From: [Anoxybacillus] calidus
Lineage (GTDB): Bacteria; Bacillota; Bacilli; Bacillales; Anoxybacillaceae
Length of the DNA stretch: 64,000 nucleotides
Reading direction: 5' to 3'
Assembly (NCBI RefSeq): GCF_013760845.1
Contig: NZ_JACDUU010000001.1
Coordinates: 277,985 to 341,984 of the forward strand
Numbering within the stretch: position 1 is the first letter of the stretch; every line of letters starts with the position of its first letter. Below the pieces are notes generated by a model that ran no database searches, was not told where the DNA came from, and saw only the letters and a list, made by a program, of their open reading frames with translations. The translations under genes were made by a program, and so were the position numbers. Shown piece after piece: positions 63,584 to 64,000 of the stretch.

Positions 63584-63710
63584 GAAAAGCGGAAGCGCCC
63601 TGCTTAGCCGCGATGGGCAAATGTTCTTCCGGAGCAAGAAGTCGCTTTTTGACTTCGCTCCGGAAGGTTATTTGACCCCGAGCGGCTGGGCGCTGAAGCT
63701 AGACAATAAA
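63584..63710. repeat. Structured tandem repeat, unit 1 (divergent, 127 bp)
   Basis: Begins GAAAAGCGGAAGCGCCC and ends GGGCGCTGAAGCTAGACA. GCGCCC pairs with GGGCGC, AGCCGC with GCGGCT, CAAATGTTCTTCCGGAGC with GCTCCGGAAGGTTATTTG, and the tip AAGTC/GACTT closes the hairpin. Base changes relative to units 2 and 3 keep the stems. Confidence 0.85.
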
Positions 63711-63833
63711 GAAAAGCGGAGGAGCCGAGATTAGCTCTCGAAGCCAAATGTTCTTCGCCTGTAGAGGTGCTTGTCACTTCCAAGGCGAAGGTTATTTGGC
63801 ACAAGAGAGCTAGGCGCCGTAGCTAGACAAAAA
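63711..63833. repeat. Structured tandem repeat, unit 2 (123 bp)
   Basis: Begins GAAAAGCGGAGGAGCCG and ends GGCGCCGTAGCTAGACAA. Inner stem CCAAATGTTCTTCGCCT / AGGCGAAGGTTATTTGG; middle stem TAGCTCTC / GAGAGCTA. Confidence 0.88.
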
Positions 63834-63956
63834 GAAAAGCGGAGGAGCCGAGATTAGCTCTCGAAGCCAAATGTTCTTCGCCTGTAGAGGTGCTTGTCAC
63901 TTCTAAGGCGAAGGTTATTTGGCACAAGAGAGCTAGGCGCCGTAGCTAGACAAAAA
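63834..63956. repeat. Structured tandem repeat, unit 3 (123 bp)
   Basis: Differs from unit 2 by one seen base (CACTTCTAAGG for CACTTCCAAGG). Exactly the same length. Confidence 0.88.
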
Positions 63957-64000
63957 GAAAAGCGGAGGAGCCGAGATTAGCTCTCGAAGCCAAATGTTCT
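63957..64000. repeat. Structured tandem repeat, unit 4 (cut by window edge)
   Basis: First 44 bases of another unit, identical to the start of units 2 and 3. The array continues beyond the window. Confidence 0.85.

Noticed and set aside
63543..63734. 63-codon ORF across the end of the PHP gene
   Set aside because: Most of it reads through the structured repeat, and it has no ribosome site.
63584..64000. CRISPR array
   Set aside because: The repeats are contiguous 123-bp units without unique spacers, and no cas genes are seen.

Overview
The window is a chromosomal segment of a spore-forming, Bacillus-related Firmicute. The evidence is an almost complete set of sporulation operons (spoIIM, dacF-spoIIA-sigF, the seven-gene spoVA operon, dacB-spmA-spmB) in the order known from Bacillus subtilis, near-consensus sigma-E, sigma-F, sigma-G and sigma-X promoters, and strong AGGAGG-type ribosome binding sites. 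The moderate GC content, the CblT/CblS alpha-ribazole salvage genes and the protein character point to an Anoxybacillus, Parageobacillus or Geobacillus relative; this placement is inference, as no 16S gene is present.

Layout. 1-7.9 kb: the end of nudF, an endonuclease Q gene, spoIIM, fur, yqzK-xerD, and the nucleoside operon deoB-punA-pdp. 7.9-17.8 kb: dacF-spoIIAA-spoIIAB-sigF, spoVAA-AB-AC-AD-AEB-AEA-AF, lysA. 17.9-21.2 kb: ypuA, ppiB, a GntR regulator with its membrane-protein partner. 21.3-25.9 kb: the FMN-riboswitch-controlled ribDEAHT operon, with an unusually long structured leader and a possible IS200/IS605 scar before ribT. 26-29 kb: ypuF, scpAB, ypuI. 29-32.4 kb: a small accessory patch (a frameshifted ASCH gene, a creatininase-family gene, a DUF2935 gene, sodF). 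32.6-41.9 kb: dacB-spmAB, rluB, resABC, resDE.

42-60.6 kb is accessory relative to B. subtilis, where sigX follows resE closely. It holds the GlcNAc genes nagA-nagB-nagR-nagP (nagB carries an in-frame stop), a patch of decayed genes around three aspartate-rich or 'SGNSDVD'-type small proteins, a PH-domain gene, and a cobalamin-riboswitch-controlled cluster for B12/cobinamide uptake and lower-ligand assembly (btuF, btuC, a btuD-cbiZ fusion, cbiB, cobD, cobU, cobS, cobC, a second cobU-like gene, an adenosyltransferase, cblT, cblS). The colinear backbone resumes with sigX-rsiX, followed by a PHP-domain phosphatase. The window ends inside a tandem array of about 123-bp structured repeats.

Two repeat families stand out. 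One is a dispersed imperfect palindrome of about 85-130 bp (typical ends GGCTGACCC...GTGTCAGACCTCAC and their complement) found about seven times, always between or at the ends of genes, often with a T-run so that it can act as a terminator; a shorter related hairpin follows pdp. The other is the tandem hairpin array at the right edge. No tRNA, rRNA, CRISPR array or intact insertion sequence was found.
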